Of a stretch of DNA of 64,000 nucleotides, positions 7,686 to 15,048 are shown one piece after another. Where the stretch lies: contig BTXY01000001.1 in the NCBI GenBank assembly GCA_036987155.1, positions 169,144-233,143 of the forward strand. Direction: 5' to 3'. This DNA comes from Microsyncoccus archaeolyticus. GTDB taxonomy: Bacteria; Patescibacteriota; Minisyncoccia; Minisyncoccales; Minisyncoccaceae. Both the position numbers and the translations under genes were made by a program. The notes under the pieces are model-generated. The model did not search any database. It saw nothing but the letters and a program-made list of their open reading frames with translations, and was not told the DNA's origin. Each line of letters opens with the position of its first letter. The first letter of the stretch is position 1.

Positions 7686-8945
7686 TTAAGGATTAAGATT
7701 TTTTAAAAAATCTTTAATTTTCTTCCATAAACCATCTCTAGAAACATTCTCATTATTTTGAGTATCCTCTTCACTGTCAGCTATTAATCCACAGACAGTA
7801 GAAAGAGAACAATCTTTGTCTATTCCTGAAATATTTTTAGGATAACCAACTCTACAAGGAAGATTAAATTCTTTTTTTGCTAAATCAACTATTCCAGGTA
7901 ATTTTGCTCCTCCTCCAACTAAAACAATTCCACCGGGCAACAATCCTTGCTTAGAGACTTTTTTGATTTCTTTATCTATTAAATCAAATATTTCACAAAC
8001 CCTAGCATCAATTATTTTATTTAATTCTTTTTCAGAAAAACAAAGACTATTTTTATTCTTTACTTTCTTAGATTTTTCTATTTGTATTTTTTCTCCTGAA
8101 AAAGAATCTAAATCTATTTCTAATTTTTTAATTCCTGTTTTACTGCATGATCCATAATCTCTTTTTATTTTTTCAGCTATCTCAATTTCTGTTTTAAAAC
8201 CAATTGCAATGTCATTGGTAATATTTGCTGCTCCTACTGGAAAAACAGCTAAGTTTAAAAGTCTTCCATCCTCAAAAACTGCGACAGAAGAAGTTCCTGC
8301 TCCAATAGAAACTAAAGCTACTCCTAATTCCTTTTGAGCAGAAGTTAAAATTGAGTTAATGTCAGCTAAAATTGCTGGAACGATGCTTACTTCTGAATCA
8401 ATACCACTCTCAGCAATTGCTTCTATAATATTTTCTGTATCAGCTACAAACCCTGATAAAAGAAATGCTTCTAACTCTAATCTTGTTCCTTTTAATTTCA
8501 AAGGATCTTTAATTTCTCTTTCTCCATCTAAAATCCACTCTTTAGCAAAAGTTTTTAAAACTTCTTTATTGGTTGATTGAAGATTGGTTGCATTAGCTCC
8601 TTGATGAGCTCTTTCAATGTCTTCTTGAGAAACCTTGCCATCTGCTCTTCCCACAGAAACAAGGCCCCTGCTACTAGTTAGTTCTAATTTGTTTCCATTA
8701 AGACTAACATAAAACTCTCTTGGCCTTGGAATTCTTTCTTCGCTTAATTGAGTGAAAACCTCTGCTATTTTCTTTGCTGTTTCTTCTGGAGTTTTAATTC
8801 TTCCTTTTTGTACACCAGCCGAATCAATTGTCTTTAAAGACAATACTTCTGTAATTTTTCCTGTTTCCGTATCTTTTTTTGCTACAAGAACCTTAATCAC
8901 GCTTGTCCCAATATCTATTCCTGCAACGGTTTGTATTCTTGCCAT
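7686..8945 (-). CDS. ftsA: Cell division actin-like protein FtsA
   Basis: Protein of 419 residues in the actin/HSP70 ATPase superfamily. It has the phosphate-1 motif AGIDIGTSVIKVLVA at residues 8-22, phosphate-2 VSIGAGTSSVAVFEDG near 215, the adenosine motif GIVLVGGGAKLPGI near 345 and an amphipathic C-terminal helix (GLWKKIKDFLKNL) suited to membrane anchoring. FtsA tethers FtsZ to the membrane. It is the middle gene of ybeY-ftsA-ftsZ, two bases after ybeY. Confidence 0.95.
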   Translation of the reverse strand: MARIQTVAGIDIGTSVIKVLVAKKDTETGKITEVLSLKTIDSAGVQKGRIKTPEETAKKIAEVFTQLSEERIPRPREFYVSLNGNKLELTSSRGLVSVGRADGKVSQEDIERAHQGANATNLQSTNKEVLKTFAKEWILDGEREIKDPLKLKGTRLELEAFLLSGFVADTENIIEAIAESGIDSEVSIVPAILADINSILTSAQKELGVALVSIGAGTSSVAVFEDGRLLNLAVFPVGAANITNDIAIGFKTEIEIAEKIKRDYGSCSKTGIKKLEIDLDSFSGEKIQIEKSKKVKNKNSLCFSEKELNKIIDARVCEIFDLIDKEIKKVSKQGLLPGGIVLVGGGAKLPGIVDLAKKEFNLPCRVGYPKNISGIDKDCSLSTVCGLIADSEEDTQNNENVSRDGLWKKIKDFLKNLNP

Positions 8946-8947
8946 AA

Positions 8948-9343
8948 TTATTTGCTTAAATACTTATTTTGTTTTTGAAACATTTCTTCTGCTTCTTTAT
9001 TTTTAACATGGTCCATACCTTTCAAATGAAGTATACCATGAATCAAAACTTTTGATAATTCCTTTTTAAAGGGAACTCCAGCTTCTTCTGCGTTTCTTCT
9101 AACCATTTCTAAACAAATTACTATTTGAGGCAGAGTATCATTAATCGTACCAAAAGACAAAACATCTGTTGCTTTATCCTTTTTTCTATATCTCTTATTT
9201 AAAGATTTGATTTCTTTTTCTTTAACAAAAGCAACTTCAATGTCTTTTTTAATACCCTCCCCCTTAAGAACTTTTTTAGCAACAGATTCTAACAACTTCT
9301 TATCAACTTTAAAATCCTTGTCTAGGTTTACTATATCAATCAT
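8948..9343 (-). CDS. ybeY: Endoribonuclease YbeY (rRNA maturation)
   Basis: Protein of 131 residues with the zinc motif HGILHLKGMDH near the C-terminus, preceded by DVLSFG, as in the UPF0054/YbeY family. YbeY takes part in 16S rRNA 3'-end maturation and ribosome quality control. It is the first gene of the ybeY-ftsA-ftsZ operon. The ATG lies 7 nt after a TAAAAT -10 box, so a leaderless transcript is predicted. Confidence 0.93.
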   Translation of the reverse strand: MIDIVNLDKDFKVDKKLLESVAKKVLKGEGIKKDIEVAFVKEKEIKSLNKRYRKKDKATDVLSFGTINDTLPQIVICLEMVRRNAEEAGVPFKKELSKVLIHGILHLKGMDHVKNKEAEEMFQKQNKYLSK

Positions 9344-9350
9344 TATATCT

Positions 9351-9379
9351 ATTTTACTAGATTGAGAAAATTAAATCAA
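9351..9379 (-). promoter_or_regulatory. ybeY-ftsA-ftsZ promoter, leaderless type
   Basis: TTGATT (9379-9374), 17-nt spacer, TAAAAT (9356-9351), then 7 nt to the ATG at 9343. Confidence 0.65.
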
Positions 9380-9384
9380 GTATA

Positions 9385-9406
9385 AAAGAAAAACAGGATA
9401 TCCCTG
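9385..9406 (-). terminator. Terminator of the lepB-hisS-rpsU-yqeY operon
   Basis: On the minus strand CAGG(G)ATA(T)CCTG forms a short stem followed by TTTTTCTTTT, directly after the yqeY stop. The stem is short but the U-tract is good. Confidence 0.6.
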
Positions 9407-9408
9407 CT

Positions 9409-9900
9409 TTAACTTAATAATTCTTTTACTATTTTGGCTACCAGATTACCATCTGCTTTTCCCTTTGTTTGAGGCGCAACCTCTTTCATTATTAATCCAA
9501 TGTCTTTGATTGTACTTGCTCCTGTTTTTGCCTTTGCATCCTCAACAATTTTTCTAATTTCATCTTCGGTTAGCTCTTTTGGTAAATATTTTTTAAGAAT
9601 TTCTAATTCTTTTGTTTCTTGCTCAACCAAATCATTTCTTCCTCCCGCCTTAAAAGATTCAATGCTATCTCTTCTCTTTTTAACTTCAGAAGCAACAACC
9701 TCAATTATTTCTTCTTTAGTTAAAATGCTTTTCTCGTCTAATTCTTTGTCGCTTATTCCTTGATTATCATTAGCGATTTTCAATCTTTTATCCTTTTCCT
9801 TATTAATAATAGAAGAAATAAGCATTCTTAAAACAGAAACACCTGTTTCGTTTTTATCTTTTTGAAAGGAAATTAAATCCTTTTTAATTTCTTCTAACAT
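9409..9900 (-). CDS. GatB/YqeY-domain protein
   Basis: Protein of 163 residues matching the YqeY family: LKKYLPKELTEDEI near residue 100 and the C-terminal KDIGLIMKEVAPQTKGKADG are characteristic. The domain is related to the tRNA-binding tail of GatB/GatE amidotransferases; its free-standing role is unclear but it often sits next to rpsU, as here (4 nt after rpsU). It has an internal low-complexity stretch rich in Lys and Asp. Last gene of the lepB operon, followed by a terminator. Confidence 0.9.
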   Translation of the reverse strand: MLEEIKKDLISFQKDKNETGVSVLRMLISSIINKEKDKRLKIANDNQGISDKELDEKSILTKEEIIEVVASEVKKRRDSIESFKAGGRNDLVEQETKELEILKKYLPKELTEDEIRKIVEDAKAKTGASTIKDIGLIMKEVAPQTKGKADGNLVAKIVKELLS

Positions 9901-9904
9901 AATA

Positions 9905-10114
9905 TTAGATTTTCCCTAATTTTTTTAATTTCTCAAACTTCTTGGTTTTTCCTATCTTTACCAAAGCAGCTCTTTTCTTCAAGTTATCGCTTTTGTCTCT
10001 TTCCTGAAACCTTCTTTTTCTGGCCTCAGTTAAAACACCGCTCTTTTGAACAGCTTTAGTAAAACGATAAACTAAAGATTGGGAAGTTTCTTTTTGTTGT
10101 TTTTGAATCTTCAT
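9905..10114 (-). CDS. rpsU: 30S ribosomal protein bS21
   Basis: Basic protein of 69 residues. The middle (SLVYRFTKAVQKSGVLTEAR followed by KRRFQERD) matches the bS21 core helix-turn-helix that contacts 16S rRNA near the anti-Shine-Dalgarno end. It lies between hisS (5-nt gap) and yqeY (4-nt gap). The usual N-terminal start of bS21 is slightly altered (MKIQKQQKETSQ). Confidence 0.92.
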   Translation of the reverse strand: MKIQKQQKETSQSLVYRFTKAVQKSGVLTEARKRRFQERDKSDNLKKRAALVKIGKTKKFEKLKKLGKI

Positions 10115-10119
10115 ATTTA

Positions 10120-11400
10120 TTATCTTAATCTTGTTTTAACTTCTTTAACCATATCTTTTATGGCAACTTCTGATTGTTTGCCTGTTTCCATGTCTCTGAT
10201 TATAACCATGTCTTTTAATGCTTCTTTCTGACCAACGATTATAACCGTATTAATATTAAGTTTGTTTGCCCTGCTTAATTGAGCCTTAAGAGAATCTCTA
10301 CTAAATGATTCTGTTGCTTTTATGCCTGCTTTTCTTAATTCTTCAAAAATAACTAATCCTTTCTTTTTAGCTAATGGTCCTATTTGAGAAATAAAAACCT
10401 TTGGCGGAGAAGCGTAAACTCCTTCTGCTTTTCTATTTCTCATTACAGTTACAATTCTCTCTATTCCTGCAGCAAATCCACAAGCAGGAATATTAGCTTT
10501 TCCTAAAACCTTTGACAAGATATCATATCTTCCGCCTCCTGCCAAGACCCCCTCTCCTTCTTCTTCGTTTATTGGGGCCTCTATCTCAAAAACAGTTCTA
10601 GTATAATAATCTAATCCTCTTACTAAAAATGGATCTAAAGTAAAGGGTATTTTTAATTCTTCTAAATACTCCAACACTCCTTTTAAATGATTTTTACAAT
10701 CATCACATAAATAATCAACGATTTGAGGAGCTTCGTTTAAAAGTTCTCTACATTTTTCATTTTTACAATCAAGAACCCTTAAAGGATTTGTTTTTGTTCT
10801 TCTTAAACAATCCCTGCAAAAACCATTCTTTTTAGATTTTAAAAATTTGACCAATGCTTTCTTATACTCCCCCCTACAATTTTCATCTCCAATTGAATTA
10901 ATCCTTACCAGAGTATTGTTAATTCCCAAATCATTTAAAATATTGTAAGCAATAACAATTGTTTGAGCATCAACAATAGATTCTTTATCTCCCAAGACTT
11001 CGCACCCAAATTGCCAAAATTGTCTATATCTTCCTGCTTGAGGTCTTTCATGTCTAAAAAATGGTCCGTGATACCATAATTTTACTGGCTGAGGATATGT
11101 ATTAAAACCGTGCTCTAAATAAGCGCGCATAATTGGTGCTGTTCCTTCTGGACGCAAAGCTAGAGCATCTTTTCCTTCTCTTGTTCTTAAAATATACATT
11201 TCTTTTTCTACAATATCAGTATTAATTCCAACACTTCTATTAAATAATTCTGCACTTTCTAAAATCGGGGTATCTATTTTTTCAAAACCATAAAAATCAA
11301 AAGCTTTTTCTATTGTTCTGTATATTTTCTGAAAATATATTTGGTCTTGAGGCAAAATATCATGCATCCCTGTTGGAGTCTGGTATTTAATTTTGGCCAT
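10120..11400 (-). CDS. hisS: Histidyl-tRNA synthetase
   Basis: Class II synthetase of 426 residues. Motif 2 is seen as YHGPFFRHERPQAGRYRQFWQ near residue 105, the histidine motif as LVRGLDYYTRTVFEI near 258, and motif 3 as ACGFAAGIERI near 310. The C-terminal 90 residues are the anticodon-binding domain. A short cysteine-rich insertion (FCRDCLRRT ... CKNEKC ... CDDCK, about 200-235) suggests a zinc-binding insertion. The start overlaps lepB by 14 nt. Confidence 0.97.
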   Translation of the reverse strand: MAKIKYQTPTGMHDILPQDQIYFQKIYRTIEKAFDFYGFEKIDTPILESAELFNRSVGINTDIVEKEMYILRTREGKDALALRPEGTAPIMRAYLEHGFNTYPQPVKLWYHGPFFRHERPQAGRYRQFWQFGCEVLGDKESIVDAQTIVIAYNILNDLGINNTLVRINSIGDENCRGEYKKALVKFLKSKKNGFCRDCLRRTKTNPLRVLDCKNEKCRELLNEAPQIVDYLCDDCKNHLKGVLEYLEELKIPFTLDPFLVRGLDYYTRTVFEIEAPINEEEGEGVLAGGGRYDILSKVLGKANIPACGFAAGIERIVTVMRNRKAEGVYASPPKVFISQIGPLAKKKGLVIFEELRKAGIKATESFSRDSLKAQLSRANKLNINTVIIVGQKEALKDMVIIRDMETGKQSEVAIKDMVKEVKTRLR

Positions 11401-11965
11401 AATTATTTTTAAAGTTTGTTAATATGCTAGAAAGAAAGTCAAAAGCTGAAAGCTTGATAAAAACTTTCCCAACAATGTTTTCTCTGGGCACTGGACCCCA
11501 AATTCTTGAATCAGAGGAATAATTTCTATTATCCCCCATAACAAAATATTCATTTGCACCAAGCTCTATTGAAAAATTATTATTTCTGTCCCAATTCTGC
11601 TTTGTTTCTTCTGGCAAATAAGGCTCATCTAATTCAAATGTCTCATTGTTTGAAGTAATAAAAACTTCACTATCTTTAATTTCTACTTTTTCTCCAGGAA
11701 GTCCGATTATTCTTTTAATGTATTTATATGAAGGGTCTCTAGGATACTTAAAAACTATAACTTCTTGCCTTTCTGGTTCTCTTAATTTATATGATAGTTC
11801 GTCAATAATTAAATAATCAGCATCATGAAAATTAGGGTCCATTGAGGCCCCACTTACAACAAAAGGTTGAAATAGTAATACTCTAATAGGTATTACAATG
11901 GCCAAGGCCAATAAAAAAAGCTTTGTCCATTCAAAAATAAAACTGACTATTCCTTTATTTTCCAT
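11387..11965 (-). CDS. lepB: Signal peptidase I
   Basis: Protein of 192 residues with one N-terminal membrane helix. Box B holds the catalytic serine (VSGASMDPNF), box D the catalytic lysine (YIKRIIGLPGEKVEI) and box E GDNRNYSSDSRIWGPV. It removes signal peptides from exported proteins outside the inner membrane. An upstream GTG would add five residues, but the ATG at 11965 lies exactly 7 nt below a TATTAT -10 box, so it is preferred and the mRNA is predicted leaderless. It leads lepB-hisS-rpsU-yqeY. Confidence 0.95.
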   Translation of the reverse strand: MENKGIVSFIFEWTKLFLLALAIVIPIRVLLFQPFVVSGASMDPNFHDADYLIIDELSYKLREPERQEVIVFKYPRDPSYKYIKRIIGLPGEKVEIKDSEVFITSNNETFELDEPYLPEETKQNWDRNNNFSIELGANEYFVMGDNRNYSSDSRIWGPVPRENIVGKVFIKLSAFDFLSSILTNFKNNYGQN

Positions 11966-11971
11966 AGACAA

Positions 11972-12000
11972 ATAATACACTAAAACCTATTTTTAGGCAA
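11972..12000 (-). promoter_or_regulatory. lepB operon promoter, leaderless type
   Basis: TTGCCT (12000-11995), 17-nt spacer, TATTAT (11977-11972), then 6 nt to the lepB ATG. It begins directly downstream of the terminator of the preceding gene. Confidence 0.65.
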
Positions 12001-12004
12001 GTAT

Positions 12005-12030
12005 AAAAAAATCAGCTTTTTGAGCTGATT
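12005..12030 (-). terminator. Terminator of the first GlmU-like gene
   Basis: On the minus strand an 8-bp perfect stem AATCAGCT/AGCTGATT with a 5-nt loop is followed by a run of T. The stop codon lies inside the stem. Confidence 0.85.
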
Positions 12031-13202
12031 ATATCTTTTATTACTTTTTCTCCTGGCAAAGTAGTACTGTTGGGATAAATTTTTCTTCCTGGATAAATAA
12101 TTGTCTTGATTCCTATCTTGGAGTTGTCTCCAATTATTGTTCCAAATTTACGCCTCTTGGTATCAACCATTTTACCATTAACCAAGGTGTGTATTGTTTT
12201 GTTATCATGTCTTAGATTGGCAACAATTGTTCCTGCCCCCAAATTACAGTTAGAACCAATAATCGAATCGCCGACATAAGAGAGGTGAGGAACATTGGTG
12301 TTATCACCAATAATGGTATTTTTGATTTCTACTGCTTGGCCAATTTTAGAATTATCTCCAATTATTGTAAAAGGACGAATATATGAATTAGGACCAATCA
12401 CACAATCTTTGCCAATAAATACTGGTCCCTCAATATATGTTCCACTTTTAATAACTGTTCCTTTTCCAACAATTATTTTCCCTTTAATAAAGACATTTCT
12501 TTCTTTATCAATTTTAGAAGTTTTCTTTTTCTGGTCAAATAAAAACTCCAAAATATTGAATATGTCCCAGGGATAAGACATTGGAAACCAATTATTCGCC
12601 CTAATTGCATAAAGATTATTTTCTTTAATAAAAAATTTGATGTAATCAGTAAATTCATACTCTCCTCTTTCTGACTTACGTATTTTTCTATTTAAAATGG
12701 TTTTGGGTAAAAAATATAATCCAGTATTGACCAAATTAGAAATTGGATCTTTTGGTTTTTCAATAATATTTTTAACAAAACCATTTTCTTCTACAATAAC
12801 TCCGAATTCAGAAGGATTGTCGTGTTCCTTTACCAAAATACAAGGAAAATTATTTATTGCTCTTTTAATATCTCCCCTGAAGTAAAAATCATCTCCATTT
12901 AAAAGAAGAAAATTATCTTCGATTAATTTCTTTGTTAGTTTTACTCCTCCTCCTGTTCCATTAAGGTCTTTCTGGAAAACATATTTTATTTTTATTCCCT
13001 CAAATTCATTTCCTATTGTTTCTTGTATTAATTCTTTTTTATAACTAACAATAATCAAAGCTTCGTCAACCAAGCCTTTGAGCTGGTTTAAATTATGTTC
13101 CAAAATTGATTGTCCAAAAACAGAGAACAATGGTTTTGGCTTAGTCAAAGAAAGTGGTTCAAATCTTGTCCCTTTTCCTGCTGCTAAGATAATCGCCTGC
13201 AT
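12012..13202 (-). CDS. GlmU-like sugar-1-phosphate nucleotidylyltransferase/acetyltransferase, paralog 1
   Basis: Protein of 396 residues. The N-terminal nucleotidyltransferase domain begins MQAIILAAGKGTRFEPLSLT (signature GxGTRxxPLT) and has the LLNGDDFYF metal-binding motif; the C-terminal half is a left-handed beta-helix with many hexapeptides (IIGDNSKIG, IIGSNCNLGAGT). It resembles the archaeal-type bifunctional GlmU that makes UDP-N-acetylglucosamine. It is roughly 70 percent identical by eye to the protein at 32120-33298. The ATG at 13202 is chosen because AGGAG lies 6 nt upstream; an in-frame start at 13235 falls in the leader. It is a single-gene unit with its own promoter and terminator. 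Confidence 0.88.
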   Translation of the reverse strand: MQAIILAAGKGTRFEPLSLTKPKPLFSVFGQSILEHNLNQLKGLVDEALIIVSYKKELIQETIGNEFEGIKIKYVFQKDLNGTGGGVKLTKKLIEDNFLLLNGDDFYFRGDIKRAINNFPCILVKEHDNPSEFGVIVEENGFVKNIIEKPKDPISNLVNTGLYFLPKTILNRKIRKSERGEYEFTDYIKFFIKENNLYAIRANNWFPMSYPWDIFNILEFLFDQKKKTSKIDKERNVFIKGKIIVGKGTVIKSGTYIEGPVFIGKDCVIGPNSYIRPFTIIGDNSKIGQAVEIKNTIIGDNTNVPHLSYVGDSIIGSNCNLGAGTIVANLRHDNKTIHTLVNGKMVDTKRRKFGTIIGDNSKIGIKTIIYPGRKIYPNSTTLPGEKVIKDIISSKS

Positions 13203-13250
13203 ACTTGTCTCCTTTAATTTACAAAGAACTTCCACTTTTGTGGTAAAGAT

Positions 13251-13279
13251 ACAATAGAATGATAGTTATTTTTTGTCAA
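13251..13279 (-). promoter_or_regulatory. Promoter of the first GlmU-like gene, with leader and SD
   Basis: TTGACA (13279-13274), 17 nt, TATTGT (13256-13251). The leader of about 43 nt holds a small hairpin CCAC-AAAA-GTGG and then AAAGGAG before the ATG at 13202. Unlike the core genes nearby, this is a leadered transcript. Confidence 0.7.
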
Positions 13280-13283
13280 TATT

Positions 13284-13308
13284 AAAAAATATAGGTTTTT
13301 ACCTATAT
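13284..13308 (-). terminator. Terminator of the 212-aa unknown gene
   Basis: Perfect 8-bp stem ATATAGGT/ACCTATAT with a 4-nt loop, followed on the minus strand by six T; it touches the stop codon at 13308-13310. Confidence 0.85.
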
Positions 13309-13946
13309 TATAATTTAGAAAGAGAAATCATTTTAAGATTGCTATTGTCACGAGTATTCTCGTAAACATATTGCCAATCCTCTTTTGTTCTAACAAGATT
13401 GAGCATGTTTTCAATAATAATTGATTCTTCCTTGCTGTCTTTTTCAAAAAGACAATGATCAATTAAAGTAAATTCTTGAATTGTTTTTGCACTTTCAATG
13501 GCCTTTTTAATTAAACTGCTTCTTGTTTCTACATAATATTTATAATCCTCGGGGCTCCTTTTTCCAAAATTTTCTATGTGATAAGTAGAAACAACACAAA
13601 GAATTACTAGTCTATCTGTTGTATTAGCAAGCTTCTTCATTTCTTCAAAAGAAATCTTGCTTAATTTTCCATCTATTCTTGCATATTTATGAATATATAC
13701 CCATTCTTCAAAACTTTCAGGTATTTTTAATATCCTTATTAAAGCAATTCGTCTAATTTTTTCAAATCTCTTAGGAAGATTGTAAATTTTAATTAGATCA
13801 CCAAGATTAACAGCAATTCTTTGAAGGTTTTCGCAAGCCTTCAATTCTTGCCTACTGTTGGGCTTAGAATTAAGAAGAATCTTGACCCAATCATTAAGGC
13901 CTTTATTTTCAACACTCAATACTCTTTTTGCTTTTTCAATGAACAT
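13308..13946 (-). CDS. Unknown alpha-helical protein, 212 aa
   Basis: I do not recognise this family. The protein is charged, has no signal peptide or membrane segment, and appears almost wholly helical. Tryptophans recur in similar settings (NDWVKILL, EEWVYIHKYA, EDWQYVYE), hinting at helical repeats of about 65-90 residues. The gene is a single unit: promoter TTGACA-17-TATTGT, a leader with AAGGAG about 11 nt before the ATG, and a strong terminator. It belongs to a run of similarly built accessory genes (12-17.4 kb). Confidence 0.7.
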   Translation of the reverse strand: MFIEKAKRVLSVENKGLNDWVKILLNSKPNSRQELKACENLQRIAVNLGDLIKIYNLPKRFEKIRRIALIRILKIPESFEEWVYIHKYARIDGKLSKISFEEMKKLANTTDRLVILCVVSTYHIENFGKRSPEDYKYYVETRSSLIKKAIESAKTIQEFTLIDHCLFEKDSKEESIIIENMLNLVRTKEDWQYVYENTRDNSNLKMISLSKL

Positions 13947-13976
13947 CTAATATCATTCTCCTTCTTAAGCAAAAAC

Positions 13977-14005
13977 ACAATAATATTTTTAATCTAATTT
14001 GTCAA
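13977..14005 (-). promoter_or_regulatory. Promoter of the 212-aa unknown gene
   Basis: TTGACA (14005-14000), 17-nt spacer, TATTGT (13982-13977), leader of about 25 nt with AAGGAGA. The -35 box overlaps the U-tract of the terminator upstream. Confidence 0.65.
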
Positions 14006-14033
14006 ATAAAAATAGGTCATTATATAGACCTAT
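14005..14033 (-). terminator. Terminator of the 286-aa unknown gene
   Basis: Perfect 7-bp stem ATAGGTC/GACCTAT with an 8-nt loop, then TTTTATTT on the minus strand, overlapping the stop codon. Confidence 0.8.
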
Positions 14034-14890
14034 ATCTCTTTTCTTGCCATTTCATTTAAAACAGCAAGACCGGTTAAAAGCATTAATTGCTGAGCAGGAC
14101 CATCAATGTTATGGCAAGAAAATCTAAATCCTTCATTTTCTCTTGAATAATAATGTTCTGGATTTATACCGCAAGCATCTCCAGGGCAATTAATAATTAG
14201 CCATGCATCCTTGTTCACGTAAGCATCAAATCCATAATAATCATTTCTTTTGTACATGCGGGTATAGACTTCTTTCATTGCTTTAATAACGCTGGGAAAA
14301 ACTCTTCCATCCTTAAAAGAATTAAGCCAATAGCAAAATTCTTTTCCATAAGAACCGCTTATTGAAAATTTTCTTAAAGCATCAATCTTAAAAGTAAGTA
14401 ATTGGTTTTTATCTGTATTGTAATTTTTTTCTGTATCTTCAAAAAGCATGGTCAATACCTGCAAACTACAAGAAATTGCAAGTATTGGCTTAAAATCATA
14501 AATAATTTCCAGTTTATTTCCATCACAGAAAGAACATTTCATTTCGAGCTCTTTATTGTATCCTGTTCCTTTGCAATATGCACAAACATTTTCCCCAGAT
14601 TTTCTAATCGGAACAATTTCAACAAAATAATCAACAAAACCGTTTTTTGTTTTTCCTTTTTTTATAGCATTATCAAAACCAAAATATTCTGAGTCTAGAA
14701 AAGAAAAGGTTTCAAAACCGTATTCTCTATACATTAAAAGATTAACTATACTCTCTATTGCTTTATTTTTAAGATTATCGTCAATCCAATCTTTGTTTAT
14801 GCTTATAACAATGCAAGGAATTTCTCCTGGCCTATACGAAATATCGTAAACGCAAGGAATAATTTCTTTTTCTACAAAGTAACTCAACAT
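14030..14890 (-). CDS. Unknown protein with DnaJ-like zinc motif, 286 aa
   Basis: Family not recognised. The middle has CAYCKGTGYNK and KCSFCDGN (about residues 118-142), two CxxCxG elements like half of the DnaJ zinc domain, so metal binding is likely. No signal peptide or membrane helix. AGAGGG lies 8 nt upstream of the ATG at 14890. The segment FSFLDSEYFGFDNAI (about residue 65) resembles FPFLDCEKTGVFKNAI in the unknown protein at 28785-29255, which may mean shared ancestry of one domain. Single-gene unit with its own promoter and terminator. Confidence 0.7.
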   Translation of the reverse strand: MLSYFVEKEIIPCVYDISYRPGEIPCIVISINKDWIDDNLKNKAIESIVNLLMYREYGFETFSFLDSEYFGFDNAIKKGKTKNGFVDYFVEIVPIRKSGENVCAYCKGTGYNKELEMKCSFCDGNKLEIIYDFKPILAISCSLQVLTMLFEDTEKNYNTDKNQLLTFKIDALRKFSISGSYGKEFCYWLNSFKDGRVFPSVIKAMKEVYTRMYKRNDYYGFDAYVNKDAWLIINCPGDACGINPEHYYSRENEGFRFSCHNIDGPAQQLMLLTGLAVLNEMARKEI

Positions 14891-14940
14891 TTCAATCCCT
14901 CTTTACTTTTAAAAGACCAGATGCCTTCATGGCAAGAATA

Positions 14941-14968
14941 ATATTACATAAACAAAATCAATTGTAAA
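14941..14968 (-). promoter_or_regulatory. Promoter of the 286-aa unknown gene
   Basis: TTTACA (14968-14963), 16 nt, TAATAT (14946-14941). The leader of about 45 nt contains the small hairpin TGCC-ATGAA-GGCA and ends with AGAGGG before the start. Confidence 0.5.
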
Positions 14969-14975
14969 TATACCA

Positions 14976-15004
14976 TTGACATTTAAAACAAAAATCATTA
15001 TAAG
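14976..15004 (+). promoter_or_regulatory. Promoter of the 580-aa membrane protein gene
   Basis: TTGACA (14976-14981), 17-nt spacer, TATAAG (14999-15004). The leader can fold GCTCC against GGAGC just upstream of the start, which would cover the GGAG element. Confidence 0.65.
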
Positions 15005-15048
15005 AAATTAGCTCCTTGTTAACTTAATCGGAGCAGGAAATCCCGAAA

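Noticed and set aside
7210..7689. Plus-strand open frame of 159 codons opposite ftsZ
   Set aside because: Hydrophobic, low-information antisense frame; the minus strand encodes an unmistakable FtsZ.
11966..11980. GTG start for lepB five codons upstream
   Set aside because: It falls inside the -10 box; the ATG at 11965 has the same spacing to the -10 as other genes here.
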